64,000 bases of DNA from Cyclobacteriaceae bacterium. Lineage in GTDB: Bacteria; Bacteroidota; Bacteroidia; Cytophagales; Cyclobacteriaceae. Positions 44,898-54,061 of the stretch are shown here, one piece after another. Each line of letters starts with the position of its first letter. Position 1 is the stretch's first letter. Under the pieces are notes generated by a model. That model did not search any database. It was not told the DNA's origin and saw nothing but the letters and a program-made list of their open reading frames with translations. The translations under genes and the position numbers were made by a program. Where the stretch lies: contig JAOUDZ010000001.1 of assembly GCA_029858965.1 (NCBI GenBank), positions 1-64,000 on the forward strand. Direction: 5' to 3'.

Positions 44898-45875
44898 ATG
44901 ACCAGATGGGAGAGGTACATTGCATTGTCTCTGAGGAGAATCTCCAAACATATAATGGGACTCCCGGATGAGTTCGAAACCACCTCCGAAAACTGCGACT
45001 ATTTCAACCAAGCAGCTTCGGACCTGATTAAACACGGCCTCGAATCTGAATTTCCATTTGCGGTTTCCCGATTCGGCTACAGCGAACTAAGGGCGTTGCT
45101 CACGTATCTTCATATCCGTGGAACGGAAACTGATTTTCACAAGCTACTTTCGTTTGTAAAAGGTGAAAAGGTAGAGCCGTGGTGGCACCCCAACACAATC
45201 AAAATAATCACGCACAACGCAGGTCTGTTCCCACGGGAAATCAAGTTCATTGAACAATTTTGTGAATTGCTGCTCCTGGATATGACTGAGATAGATGTTC
45301 TCGGTAGTTGGCTGGGTGGCGAAAGAGAAATCAAACCAAGAATGCCCAATACCAAATTCATGCGTTTCCATGACTTTTACCATTTTTTGCATCCGGATCC
45401 GTGGACTTCGGCCCTCAAAGACAAGAAAATCCTGGTAGTACACCCATTTTCAAAGTCGATCCAAACCCAATATAGGCTGAAGGATAAGGTGTTCAAAGGA
45501 GCTCATCAATTGCCCGACTTTGAGCTAACTACCTACAAGGCGGTTCAGAGTATAGCGGGCAACAGGCCACCTGGTTTTGACAACTGGTTTCATGCCTTGG
45601 AGGCCATGAAGAACGATATTTCTAAAATTGATTTCGATATCTCGATTCTTGGTTGTGGGGCCTACGGCATGCCACTGGCCGCATTTATAAAGAGAGATCT
45701 CAAGAAAAAGTCAGTTCACCTAGGCGGAAATACACAAATATTGTTCGGCATTAAGGGAAGCAGATGGGAAACTGATCCTACATTTGCCCCTATACTTAAT
45801 TCTCATTGGGTAAAACCATTACCCGAAGAGACTCCAGATGGACACCAAACGATTGATAGTAATTGCTACTGGTGA
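44898..45875 (+). CDS. Putative glycosyltransferase, GT-D-like
   Basis: 325 residues of a family I know only as hypothetical or GT-D-fold proteins from glycan loci. Residues 57-64 (SRFGYSEL) sit where GT-D enzymes have an (R/F)GDGE-type motif, here with Tyr-Ser for Asp-Gly, so the metal site may differ. The C-terminal half has SILGCGAYGMPLAAFIKR and LGGNTQILFGIKGSRW, strongly patterned and probably functional. 118 bp after the GT10 gene; a 28-codon frame in that gap is not convincing. Activity not established. Confidence 0.65.
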   Translation: MTRWERYIALSLRRISKHIMGLPDEFETTSENCDYFNQAASDLIKHGLESEFPFAVSRFGYSELRALLTYLHIRGTETDFHKLLSFVKGEKVEPWWHPNTIKIITHNAGLFPREIKFIEQFCELLLLDMTEIDVLGSWLGGEREIKPRMPNTKFMRFHDFYHFLHPDPWTSALKDKKILVVHPFSKSIQTQYRLKDKVFKGAHQLPDFELTTYKAVQSIAGNRPPGFDNWFHALEAMKNDISKIDFDISILGCGAYGMPLAAFIKRDLKKKSVHLGGNTQILFGIKGSRWETDPTFAPILNSHWVKPLPEETPDGHQTIDSNCYW

Positions 45876-45898
45876 ATACTGGCTACTCCAGGGAAAAT

Positions 45899-46804
45899 AT
45901 GGCCATTCAAGACAGTAACCGCCCCTTCTTTTCCATCATTATACCCACCTACAATAGGGCAAAATATCTGCCAATGGCGGTGCATTCATTACTTGTTCAG
46001 GATTTCAGGGCATTCGAAATTATCGTTGTTGATGACGGCAGCACGGATGAAACCCACGCAATGATAGCCGATTTGGCGCGGAAGCATCCCTGCATAAAGT
46101 ACCATTTCAAGAATAATGAGGAACGAAGTATAGCGCGAAACTACGGCATACTTCACGCGACTGGACAATATATCGGATTCCTTGATTCCGATGATAAAGT
46201 CTACCCGAATCACCTGCAAGTAGCCCACGGCCTACTGGAAAGAAATGACTTTCCTGAAGTTGGCCATCTAGGATTTGAATCCGTCAGCATATCCGGGAAG
46301 AAGATTTCCATTAGCAACCAATTCGACGAGACCTACAAAGAAAAATTGATCCACGAAAATATCACGCACGGAAATGCAATATTCATTAGAGGTGACATTG
46401 CCAGAAAAATAAATTTTATTCCAAGTCCCTCAGCAATCCTCTCAGAGGATTGGTATTTATGGTTGCGGCTAGCGTCACGATATCCGTTCTACTTTGATAA
46501 TACTGTAACGTCTTCGGTAGTGCATCATGATGCGCGCAGCCTTCTGAATATTGATCCTGACAAACTCATTGCAAGCACCAATACAATAGTTCGCTATTTA
46601 AAAAGAGATAAACCATTCACAACTGAATACAGGCATAAAACAGGATATCACTACGCGAACCATTACACTTTTCTCACGCTGATCCTGGCCTTAACAAAAT
46701 CAAGGAGGCTTGATACAGTCAAGTATTTAATTCGAGCGATCTGGTATGATCCCACAGTAATTATAAGGAGAAGATTCCTGGCCTCCGTCAAACACTGGTT
46801 TTAA
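45899..46804 (+). CDS. Glycosyltransferase family 2
   Basis: Start at ATG 45899; the TTG at 45863 would overlap the previous gene. 301 residues. GT-A fold with FFSIIIPTYNRAKYLPMAV, EIIVVDDGSTDET, RSIARNYGI and the metal-binding DSDD (FLDSDDKVYP), then SEDWYLWLRLA as the acidic catalytic region. Cytoplasmic inverting transferase using a nucleotide sugar. 23 bp after the GT-D-like gene. Confidence 0.92.
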   Translation: MAIQDSNRPFFSIIIPTYNRAKYLPMAVHSLLVQDFRAFEIIVVDDGSTDETHAMIADLARKHPCIKYHFKNNEERSIARNYGILHATGQYIGFLDSDDKVYPNHLQVAHGLLERNDFPEVGHLGFESVSISGKKISISNQFDETYKEKLIHENITHGNAIFIRGDIARKINFIPSPSAILSEDWYLWLRLASRYPFYFDNTVTSSVVHHDARSLLNIDPDKLIASTNTIVRYLKRDKPFTTEYRHKTGYHYANHYTFLTLILALTKSRRLDTVKYLIRAIWYDPTVIIRRRFLASVKHWF

Positions 46805-46881
46805 GATCCCATACTTATGCAAACTGAACGGCACCTACCATTTCCAACCTGTGACTGGCTCACAACAGAACGATCCAAATT

Positions 46882-47883
46882 GTGTTAGTCGACAAGAACG
46901 AAAGGATACAATCGCTCGATTTTCTCCGGGGAATTGCCGCTTGCGCGGTAATGCTATTTCATTACACCGCCAGGACGTCCATCTTCCTTTCTGATGGAAA
47001 CCCATTGCGCATCGCAGGTTCTTATGGACACTTTGGTGTTGAAATTTTCTTCGTCCTTTCGGGATTTGTGATTCCTTATTCCATGTATGCAAGTTCATAT
47101 AAAATAAGCCTGTTGGGAAAATTCTTACTTAAGAGATCCATTCGCATTGAAATACCTTATCTCGTTGTAATCGTATTGGAGGTAGCATTGATTTACATCA
47201 GTTCGTTAACACCCTGGAAAAGCGGTGTAAGTGAAAGGTTGGAGATGAACAACATCCTGCTGCATGCTGGCTACCTCAATGGCATTCTGGAGAAACCATG
47301 GCTTATCCCTGTGTTTTGGACCCTGGCTATCGAATTCCAATTCTATTTACTCATTGCAATTCTATTCCCTTTATTTACACGGCCGAGCGTCTTAACGCGC
47401 ATTTCAATTGTTGCCGGTATCGCTACCCTCAGCTTTATATGCCCCCAGCCGTACCTTTTTTTCAGCCATGCCCTGTTTTTTCTGATTGGCATTGTTGCCT
47501 TTATGCGGGCGTGTAAAATTATTCCGTTTCGTGAATTTATTTTGTTGTCTGCCGGTATTTTGCTTTTGTTGTTTTTGCAGCAAGGGCCAGTGTATTTCTT
47601 CATTGTAGTGTTGACGACTATTGTGATTTTGTTTTTAAAACCCGATTGGAAATGGGCAAGCTTTCTGGGAATGATCTCATACTCTGTGTATCTTATTCAT
47701 GTACCCTTCGGTGGAAGGCTCTTGATGCTGACGCAAATGTTTGTCCACAATGAGTGGATTAAGTCGCTGTTGATTGTTGGATTTTTGGCTTCTACCGTAC
47801 TGGCAGCCTGGCTATTTTATCTATTTATTGAAAAGCCTTCTGTTATTTTGTCAAAAAGAATCACGTATAAGAAAACCCGGTAA
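46882..47883 (+). CDS. Acyltransferase 3 family membrane protein
   Basis: 333 residues from a GTG start at 46882; no upstream ATG exists and the next ATG lies inside the first helix. About ten transmembrane segments. IQSLDFLRGIAACAVMLFHY holds the conserved Arg and His of the family; FWTLAIEFQFYLLIAI is the second signature. Such enzymes O-acetylate (or otherwise acylate) sugars of O-antigens and exopolysaccharides at the inner membrane. Confidence 0.9.
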   Translation: MLVDKNERIQSLDFLRGIAACAVMLFHYTARTSIFLSDGNPLRIAGSYGHFGVEIFFVLSGFVIPYSMYASSYKISLLGKFLLKRSIRIEIPYLVVIVLEVALIYISSLTPWKSGVSERLEMNNILLHAGYLNGILEKPWLIPVFWTLAIEFQFYLLIAILFPLFTRPSVLTRISIVAGIATLSFICPQPYLFFSHALFFLIGIVAFMRACKIIPFREFILLSAGILLLLFLQQGPVYFFIVVLTTIVILFLKPDWKWASFLGMISYSVYLIHVPFGGRLLMLTQMFVHNEWIKSLLIVGFLASTVLAAWLFYLFIEKPSVILSKRITYKKTR

Positions 47884-47917
47884 TTCCGCCATCTTGCATG
47901 TATTTGAATATTGACGC

Positions 47918-48688
47918 ATGAAATTCTTAATCACACTCTACAAATACCTACGATTTTGGGGCGGCCCGTACAAATGCATTGTTTGCTCCAGGCGCATTCG
48001 GATTTTTTTTCCACTCTCTACCAGCCTTCAACAAAAAGCAAAATCGAACGGTTTTCCATACGACTTCAAAAGAATGGAGACTTTGAATTACGAAATGTGC
48101 AATTGCCCATTTTGCCTCTCCAGTGACAGAGAAAGGCTTTACCTGATATTCCTCGACAAATATCTCGCAGACAATAGCAGGCAATATTCAATTCTTGACT
48201 TCGCCCCAAACGCTGCTTTTTCAAAAGCAATAAAGGCCTACGGCCATCGCTACACGTCCACTGACTTGTTTCGAACCGACGTCGACATCCAACTAGATGT
48301 TTGCGATATGAAAGAAATAGAGAACGAAACATTTGACCTTATTGTTTGTTCACACGTGCTGGAGCACGTTCCCGATCCGGACAAAGGAATGAGAGAAATT
48401 CATAGGATCATGCGCCCAACTGGAAAAGCTATCATAATGGTTCCTCTATTTTGGGATGTGGAATCAACAACGGAGGACAAGCGTCACAATACAGACGAGC
48501 TCCGTTTAAGACACTATGGCCAGGATGATCACGTGCGACTCTTTGCGCGCACCGATTTTCTAAAGCGGCTACACCTTGCAGGTTTCGATGTCGCGCAGAT
48601 AAAGCCTCATGAATTGGACCGGGAAAAAATCAGAGAAAACGCCATCGCCGACAATAGTATTTTGTATATCTGTTCAAAATCCTCGTGA
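47918..48688 (+). CDS. SAM methyltransferase with Cys-pair head
   Basis: 256 residues. Two CxxC pairs (Cys 20/23 and 63/66) precede the methyltransferase fold and may bind zinc. The glycine-rich loop is degenerate (ILDFAPNAAFSKAI), but DVCDMKEIENETFDLIVC, SHVLEHVPDPDKGMREI and GKAIIMVPLFWD identify a Methyltransf_11 domain. The C-terminal HYGQDDHVRLFARTDF is typical of methyltransferases in bacterial glycan clusters. 12 bp before the GT4 gene. Confidence 0.87.
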   Translation: MKFLITLYKYLRFWGGPYKCIVCSRRIRIFFPLSTSLQQKAKSNGFPYDFKRMETLNYEMCNCPFCLSSDRERLYLIFLDKYLADNSRQYSILDFAPNAAFSKAIKAYGHRYTSTDLFRTDVDIQLDVCDMKEIENETFDLIVCSHVLEHVPDPDKGMREIHRIMRPTGKAIIMVPLFWDVESTTEDKRHNTDELRLRHYGQDDHVRLFARTDFLKRLHLAGFDVAQIKPHELDREKIRENAIADNSILYICSKSS

Positions 48689-48700
48689 CTTGATGCACCT

Positions 48701-49963
48701 ATGAAAAGTTCAAGTGCATTGAGAATTCTGATCATTATCCCAAATCTTGGGAGGGGTGGCGCCCAGCAAGTATTTTGGCAACAGATGAATCACCTGGCGC
48801 TTCACTTCGAGGTCTTCGGCTGCGTGTTCAATTGGGACGGCGCGTTTGAGCAGGACAAACTTGGAAACATCATCTCGCTTGATGTCCCCGGCGGGAAAAC
48901 GTGGCTTCAAAAAGTATACTATTTTATCATCCGAATCCTCCGCTTACGAAAGATAAAGAAGGATAGAAAAATAGATATATCGATTAGCCACCTGGAGGGC
49001 GCGGATTACGTAAATCTACTGTCAAGATATCTGGATCGCACGATCTGCTGGGTACACGGGACAAAGCGGTTTGACGAGAATATCACCGGAACCATTGGCC
49101 TAATCCGACACCGCATACTGATGCCGGTCATTTATCGCCGAGCGCAAAAAATAGTTACTGTCAGTCGTGGCATTCGTGATGAGTTGTCGCGCAGCTATCC
49201 CAGCATTGTTCCCTTACTTAAGACAATCTACAATGGATTCGATATTGAAGGGATTCAACAATCCAGCCGGGAAGAGACAGACGAAAACTTTGTCAGATTG
49301 TGCGGAACGTCATCTGTTATCATCACGCATTGCAGATTATCCAGGCAAAAAAATCTCACGGCCCTTGTTAGAATTTTCGAAAAGGTGGCCAAGATCGCTC
49401 CATCAAAATTGGCCATTCTGGGAGATGGCGAACTTCGGCATGCCATCATAGACGAATGCAGCGCGCTCCAGCTAAAAACCTGGACGTGCTGGGACGGCGC
49501 ACCCTTCGCTGGCTCATATGACGTCTATTTCATGGGTCAACAACAAAACCCATTCAAATATCTGAAGCACGCACATTTATATGCCATGACTTCCGGCTGG
49601 GAAGGGTTTCCACTTGCCTTATGTGAAGCGATGGCGATCGGATTACCCGTAATGGCGGCCGATTGTTTTACCGGGCCAAGAGAAATCATTGCGCCGGACA
49701 TCAATTCGCAGCAACCCGTGCAAACTCCCTTTCATACACAGTACGGCGTTCTCATGCCGTTAGCTGACCGTATTAACCCGCGTGCCATCGAGCACTGGAC
49801 AAGCGAAATCGTCAATTTACTAGGTAAAACAAACGTGAGCAAAACCCAAACCACAGCTGGCATTGGTAGAATTCAGGAATTCTCGTTCTCAGAGACAATG
49901 GAGCAGACGGTTAGTCTCATCGGAGAAGTTGCCAATGTCAACACCAACGGCAAGGATTTGTAG
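48701..49963 (+). CDS. Glycosyltransferase family 4
   Basis: 420 residues, GT-B. GGAQQVFWQQMNHL at the start (acceptor side), ITVSRGI-like IVTVSRGIRDEL, then the donor domain with HCRLSRQKNL, ILGDGELR and GWEGFPLALCEAMAIGLPV (the E-x7-E retaining signature). It retains the anomeric configuration of its nucleotide-sugar donor. Followed by a 129-bp gap in which I see no signal. Confidence 0.92.
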   Translation: MKSSSALRILIIIPNLGRGGAQQVFWQQMNHLALHFEVFGCVFNWDGAFEQDKLGNIISLDVPGGKTWLQKVYYFIIRILRLRKIKKDRKIDISISHLEGADYVNLLSRYLDRTICWVHGTKRFDENITGTIGLIRHRILMPVIYRRAQKIVTVSRGIRDELSRSYPSIVPLLKTIYNGFDIEGIQQSSREETDENFVRLCGTSSVIITHCRLSRQKNLTALVRIFEKVAKIAPSKLAILGDGELRHAIIDECSALQLKTWTCWDGAPFAGSYDVYFMGQQQNPFKYLKHAHLYAMTSGWEGFPLALCEAMAIGLPVMAADCFTGPREIIAPDINSQQPVQTPFHTQYGVLMPLADRINPRAIEHWTSEIVNLLGKTNVSKTQTTAGIGRIQEFSFSETMEQTVSLIGEVANVNTNGKDL

Positions 49964-50092
49964 CCGTCTGTATTCGGCCAAACGCCAAGAGAATGGCATT
50001 TCCCACAATTAGAGTCAAAAACAAACCGCGAAAACCGCTAGATTAGGAAACTCTTAATAATTTCGAATCCTAAAATCATGAATTCAAATTAG

Positions 50093-50872
50093 ATGAAACT
50101 TATAAACTTTGAGTCATTGCAAAAAGGGGCCGATACCATCCGGAGAGACTATGATTCAAAAACGCCCTTCCACTACACCATGTTCGAAGGTTTTTTCACC
50201 CCCCAGGCTGCCGAATTGATTTACGATGAATATCCGGCAATACAGGATGGGAAGTGGGACGGCACGACCTACATAGACCAGAAAAATAAGTTCCAAAAAA
50301 CAACATTTGAACCCAACTCTATCCTGGAAAATGCTATGTCGGAACTGAATTCAGACCCATTCCTCCACTGGCTGGAAAAAATCAGCGGCATTGACAATTT
50401 AAAGGCGGACATGGAATTATTTGGAGGTGGCTTGCATCAGTCTATTGCAGGGGCATTTCTAAACGTTCATGTCGATTATAACATTCACCCAAAAACAAAA
50501 TATCACCGGAGACTCAATGTTCTGGTATACATGAATAAAGACTGGAAAGATGAATATGAAGGTCATCTGGAGTTGTGGGATTTCTCACAAGGAAAAAAAA
50601 TTCAACTGGCTAAGTATGCGCCGCTTTTTAACCGATGTGTAATCTTTGAGACAAACGAAATCTCATATCACGGTCACCCAAAGCCCCTGAAAACGCCAAG
50701 CGGCGTTAACAGAAAGTCCATCGCCACATACTACTATACCGAAAGCAGACCATTGACCGAAATCGCTGAGGCGCACAATACGATCTATGTAAATACCGAG
50801 GGCCTTGCGGGCCAGTTTAAGAGACTCATCTCCGGATCCAAAGCCTTTGTAGAAAGATTCATTAAGCGATAG
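50093..50872 (+). CDS. 2-oxoglutarate/Fe(II)-dependent oxygenase
   Basis: 259 residues. Double-stranded beta-helix oxygenase of the prolyl-4-hydroxylase-like 2OG-Fe(II) group: iron ligands His 126 and Asp 128 (LNVHVDYN) and His 193 or 195 (SYHGHP), with Arg 207 as the likely 2-oxoglutarate anchor. In glycan and natural-product clusters these enzymes hydroxylate sugars or lipid groups. Placed between two GT4 genes, 10 bp before the second, so it is part of the unit. A hydroxylase acting on the glycan or its lipid carrier is inferred. Confidence 0.85.
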   Translation: MKLINFESLQKGADTIRRDYDSKTPFHYTMFEGFFTPQAAELIYDEYPAIQDGKWDGTTYIDQKNKFQKTTFEPNSILENAMSELNSDPFLHWLEKISGIDNLKADMELFGGGLHQSIAGAFLNVHVDYNIHPKTKYHRRLNVLVYMNKDWKDEYEGHLELWDFSQGKKIQLAKYAPLFNRCVIFETNEISYHGHPKPLKTPSGVNRKSIATYYYTESRPLTEIAEAHNTIYVNTEGLAGQFKRLISGSKAFVERFIKR

Positions 50873-50882
50873 GAACCCACCA

Positions 50883-51995
50883 TTGAATAAGCCAAAGATC
50901 TTAGTTGTCGAGAATGCAATTGCCGTAACCGGAGGCCTCCTGTCCATTGTTCGAAGTTGTCAATATCTCCGGAACTACTTTACATTCACTTTTGTGGTGC
51001 CGATGCCCGGTGCAGCCAAAGATTATATATTGAGCAAGGATTTTGAGGTCTATGTCCTTCCAATGAAGGAGATTAGGAAAGACTTTTTTTCCCTGCTCGG
51101 CTATTTCCCCGCACTCGTGTACAACGCAATCCGTCTATCTTCGCTAGTGAAGCGGCTTGATGCTGATCTTATTGTCTCGAATGATCTCTACAATCTTGTG
51201 CCAGCAACCTATAAATTTTTTGGCGGGGGTTTACCATACATCGTTTACGTCCGTTTTCTTCCTTCTAAATTTCCCCAGGCGTTGGTGCGGGTTTGGTGCT
51301 ACCTCAGCAAGCATTTGGCAACCGCTACGATCGCCGTTTCGCGGGCTGTAATGAATGAATTAAACTATCAAAAAAATGTTGTGCTTATCGGCGGTGAACT
51401 ACCTGAAATCCAGGTGGAATACGTACCAAGTTCGGCAACAAAAATTTTGTATCTCGCCAATTTCATAGAGGGAAAGGGCCAGGAGTCCGCCCTTGAAAGC
51501 TTCGCACTGCTTTGCACGAAGTATCCCGCATGGAAATTGCGGTTTGTTGGTGGAGACATGGGACTTCAAAAGAACCGGCAATTCAAAGCTTATCTTTTTA
51601 AACTATCAAACGATTTAGGGATCAGCCAGCAAGTTGAATGGGCGGAGTTCGAAGTGGATATATCGAGAGAATATTCTAAAGCCGCTATTGTGCTAAACTT
51701 CTCCGAATCCGAATCATTCTCTCTAACCTGTCTTGAAGCGCAATACTACGGCAGGCCCGTAGTGGCTACCCGATGCGGCGGACCAAGCGAAATTATTGAT
51801 CACAACGAGTCAGGAATCATGGTGGACCTAAAGGATATCGCTGGAATGGCAAAGGCAATCGAATACCTGATCAATCACCCGGCAGAACGGGAATTAATGG
51901 GCAAAAATGCTTATCAACGGGTCCGGGAAAGATTCTCCTATGAAAATACAGTTGGAAGGTTGAAGAAGGTATATGATTCCGCACTTCTAAAATAA
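50883..51995 (+). CDS. Glycosyltransferase family 4
   Basis: 370 residues, TTG start at 50883 with AGGAA about 8 nt upstream; no ATG is near. GT-B fold: VVENAIAVTGGLLSIV at the start, YLANFIEGKGQESALESF as the donor-domain opening, and SESFSLTCLEAQYYGRPVV with CGGPSEII as the retaining signature. Last gene of the polysaccharide cluster; the Lrp/AsnC gene follows after 83 bp with its own operator. Confidence 0.92.
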   Translation: MNKPKILVVENAIAVTGGLLSIVRSCQYLRNYFTFTFVVPMPGAAKDYILSKDFEVYVLPMKEIRKDFFSLLGYFPALVYNAIRLSSLVKRLDADLIVSNDLYNLVPATYKFFGGGLPYIVYVRFLPSKFPQALVRVWCYLSKHLATATIAVSRAVMNELNYQKNVVLIGGELPEIQVEYVPSSATKILYLANFIEGKGQESALESFALLCTKYPAWKLRFVGGDMGLQKNRQFKAYLFKLSNDLGISQQVEWAEFEVDISREYSKAAIVLNFSESESFSLTCLEAQYYGRPVVATRCGGPSEIIDHNESGIMVDLKDIAGMAKAIEYLINHPAERELMGKNAYQRVRERFSYENTVGRLKKVYDSALLK

Positions 51996-52010
51996 ACTTC
52001 TACCCACTAC

Positions 52011-52057
52011 TACCAAATAATACCCCTTTTCTCTTACTTTTACCAAATATTATTTGG
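52011..52057 (+). promoter_or_regulatory. Operator-like palindrome upstream of the Lrp/AsnC gene
   Basis: CCAAATA-T-TATTTGG (52043-52057) is a perfect 15-bp palindrome 21 bp before the start codon. A half-site TACCAAATA occurs at both 52011-52019 and 52041-52049, 30 bp apart, that is about three DNA turns. This is the pattern expected for Lrp/AsnC autoregulation. Confidence 0.65.
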
Positions 52058-52078
52058 AATAACCCCGCTATCACAATT

Positions 52079-52555
52079 ATGAAACACATAAAAATAGACG
52101 CTACGGACAGGAAGATCCTGGAACTGCTCCAGGCAAATTCAAATATTACAAATGCCCATCTGGCCAAGGAAATTGGACTCTCTCCTGCTCCGACCCTGGA
52201 AAGGGTCAACAAGCTCGAAACTTCAGGCGTCATCAAGAGTTATCATGCTGTTTTAGACCCCAGCAGCGTTGGTATCGGGGTAAGCACGTTTGTGATGGTC
52301 ACCCTGAAAGGCCATAATAAAGAGAATATTGACAAGTTCAATGCGGCCATTAACGGTATTGATGAGGTAATCGAGTGCCATCATATTACCGGTGCCGGCG
52401 ACTTCATTTTGAAGGTTGTAAGCGCTGATATCTCCGCCTACCAGCAACTGATGCTTGAAAAAGTTTCCAATATTGAAGTGGTAGATAGCCTCCAGTCCAT
52501 GGTTATACTTTCTACTTTTAAGGACAGTAAGTCCATACCGCTACCTAATGTTTAG
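52079..52555 (+). CDS. Lrp/AsnC family transcriptional regulator
   Basis: 158 residues. N-terminal winged helix-turn-helix (about 5-60: IDATDRKILELLQAN, LAKEIGLSPAPTLERVNKLE) and C-terminal RAM/AsnC ligand-binding domain (about 70-150, with ECHHITGAGDFILKV). Such proteins form octameric discs that sense amino acids. The upstream palindrome suggests it controls its own gene. Targets are not evident; the PyrR-like gene lies 66 bp downstream on the same strand. Confidence 0.93.
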   Translation: MKHIKIDATDRKILELLQANSNITNAHLAKEIGLSPAPTLERVNKLETSGVIKSYHAVLDPSSVGIGVSTFVMVTLKGHNKENIDKFNAAINGIDEVIECHHITGAGDFILKVVSADISAYQQLMLEKVSNIEVVDSLQSMVILSTFKDSKSIPLPNV

Positions 52556-52621
52556 CGATCACCGCTTTTTCATTATTCGGGTATGCAGCAAGGCTTGACA
52601 ACTTAAATTTATTCCTGCTTT

Positions 52622-53125
52622 ATGGTAGTCGAAAAAAACTTAATTCTGGATGCACACCAGATCCGCCAAAAGATCAAACGCATTGCGGTTGAGATTTATG
52701 AGCACAACTTCAAGGAAAAAAGCATTGTTGTCGCCGGCATTGAGGGACAAGGGCACATTCTGGCAAAACTCCTGGCAAAGGAAGTCCGGCAAATCTCTCC
52801 CCTGGAAGTCATGCTTGTTAAAGTCAGTCTGGACAAACTGGCGCCTCAACAAAGCGAGGTGACGCTCGATTGTGATATTAAATCGCTGAAAAAAAAGTGT
52901 ATCATACTGGTAGATGATGTGCTCAATACAGGCCGGACATTTGCTTATGGCATGAAACCATTTCTGGATATAGAAGTGAAAAAGATTGAAACTGCCGTCC
53001 TGGTGAACCGAAGTCATACGCTCTTTCCCATCTACCCGCAATACACTGGTTATGGGTTAACCACAACCATAAAGGATCACGTCGCAGTTGACCTTGGAAA
53101 AGAACCCACCGTATACTTAGTTTGA
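52622..53125 (+). CDS. Phosphoribosyltransferase (PyrR-like)
   Basis: 167 residues. The PRPP-binding motif [18 protein letters not shown] (about 98-115) and the type-I PRTase fold match the PyrR/uracil phosphoribosyltransferase group. [10 protein letters not shown] and [20 protein letters not shown] form the N-terminal hood and loop. Enzyme activity (UMP from uracil and PRPP) or a regulatory role are both possible; no pyr gene is adjacent, so I give no symbol. Between the Lrp/AsnC gene and panB, all on the plus strand. Confidence 0.88.
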   Translation: MVVEKNLILDAHQIRQKIKRIAVEIYEHNFKEKSIVVAGIEGQGHILAKLLAKEVRQISPLEVMLVKVSLDKLAPQQSEVTLDCDIKSLKKKCIILVDDVLNTGRTFAYGMKPFLDIEVKKIETAVLVNRSHTLFPIYPQYTGYGLTTTIKDHVAVDLGKEPTVYLV

Positions 53126-53205
53126 ATTTCGGCAATGAAGAGTTCACAGTCCGAGACAGGCATCAACATTTCAGATCTCAACCCTTGACCGCTAAACACA
53201 AAACC

Positions 53206-54027
53206 ATGTCAGCCACCAAAAAGCAAGACATCAAGCGTATCACAACCCACCAACTGCGCGAAATGAAGAATCGCGGAGAAAAGATCGCGATGCTCACAGC
53301 CTATGACTACAGTATGGCAAAGATTATTGATGGTGCCGGGATTGACATCATTCTGGTAGGCGATTCAGCCTCCAATGTGATGGCAGGACATGAGACAACG
53401 TTGCCGATCACCCTTGACCAGATGATCTATCATGCGGCTTCGGTTGTGCGCGCAGTAAAACGTGCACTCGTCGTTGTAGATCTCCCGTTTGGCACCTATC
53501 AGGGCAGCTCTGGAGAAGCACTGCGATCTGCGATTCGCATCATGAAAGAAAGCGGCGCACATGCTGTAAAGCTGGAGGGTGGCAGCGAAGTGAAGGATTC
53601 AGTTGAACGAATACTAAGCGCAGGTATTCCTGTGATGGGTCACCTGGGACTTACGCCCCAGTCTATCTATAAGTTTGGAACATATACTGTTCGTGCCAAA
53701 GAAGAAACAGAAGCAGCCAAGCTGATCGAAGATGCCAGGATGCTGGAAAAGTGTGGATGTTTTGGTTTGGTGCTGGAAAAAATTCCTGCATCCCTCGCGA
53801 AAGAAGTATCCCAATCCATTAGCATTCCTACTATTGGAATTGGCGCTGGTCCGGATGCAGACGGCCAGGTGCTGGTGATGCAGGACATGCTGGGTATAAC
53901 CAAGGAGTTTAAGCCCCGATTCTTGAGACGCTATGCGGATTTACATACAGTGATAACCGATGCCGTAGGCAAGTATATCGGCGACATCAAGTCGAGAGAA
54001 TTCCCGAACGATAAGGAAAAGTATTGA
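53206..54027 (+). CDS. panB: 3-methyl-2-oxobutanoate hydroxymethyltransferase
   Basis: First committed step to pantothenate/CoA: adds a hydroxymethyl group from methylene-THF to 2-oxoisovalerate. Start at ATG 53206 ([14 protein letters not shown]); the frame opens at 53122 but the extra 28 residues are not family-like. 273 residues, standard. Metal and substrate motifs: [54 protein letters not shown] and [14 protein letters not shown]. Cytoplasmic decamer. Converges on the PhoH gene with 34 bp between stops. Confidence 0.97.
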   Translation: MSATKKQDIKRITTHQLREMKNRGEKIAMLTAYDYSMAKIIDGAGIDIILVGDSASNVMAGHETTLPITLDQMIYHAASVVRAVKRALVVVDLPFGTYQGSSGEALRSAIRIMKESGAHAVKLEGGSEVKDSVERILSAGIPVMGHLGLTPQSIYKFGTYTVRAKEETEAAKLIEDARMLEKCGCFGLVLEKIPASLAKEVSQSISIPTIGIGAGPDADGQVLVMQDMLGITKEFKPRFLRRYADLHTVITDAVGKYIGDIKSREFPNDKEKY

Positions 54028-54061
54028 ACACGACATGAAACAAGATCCTGAACAGAACCCG

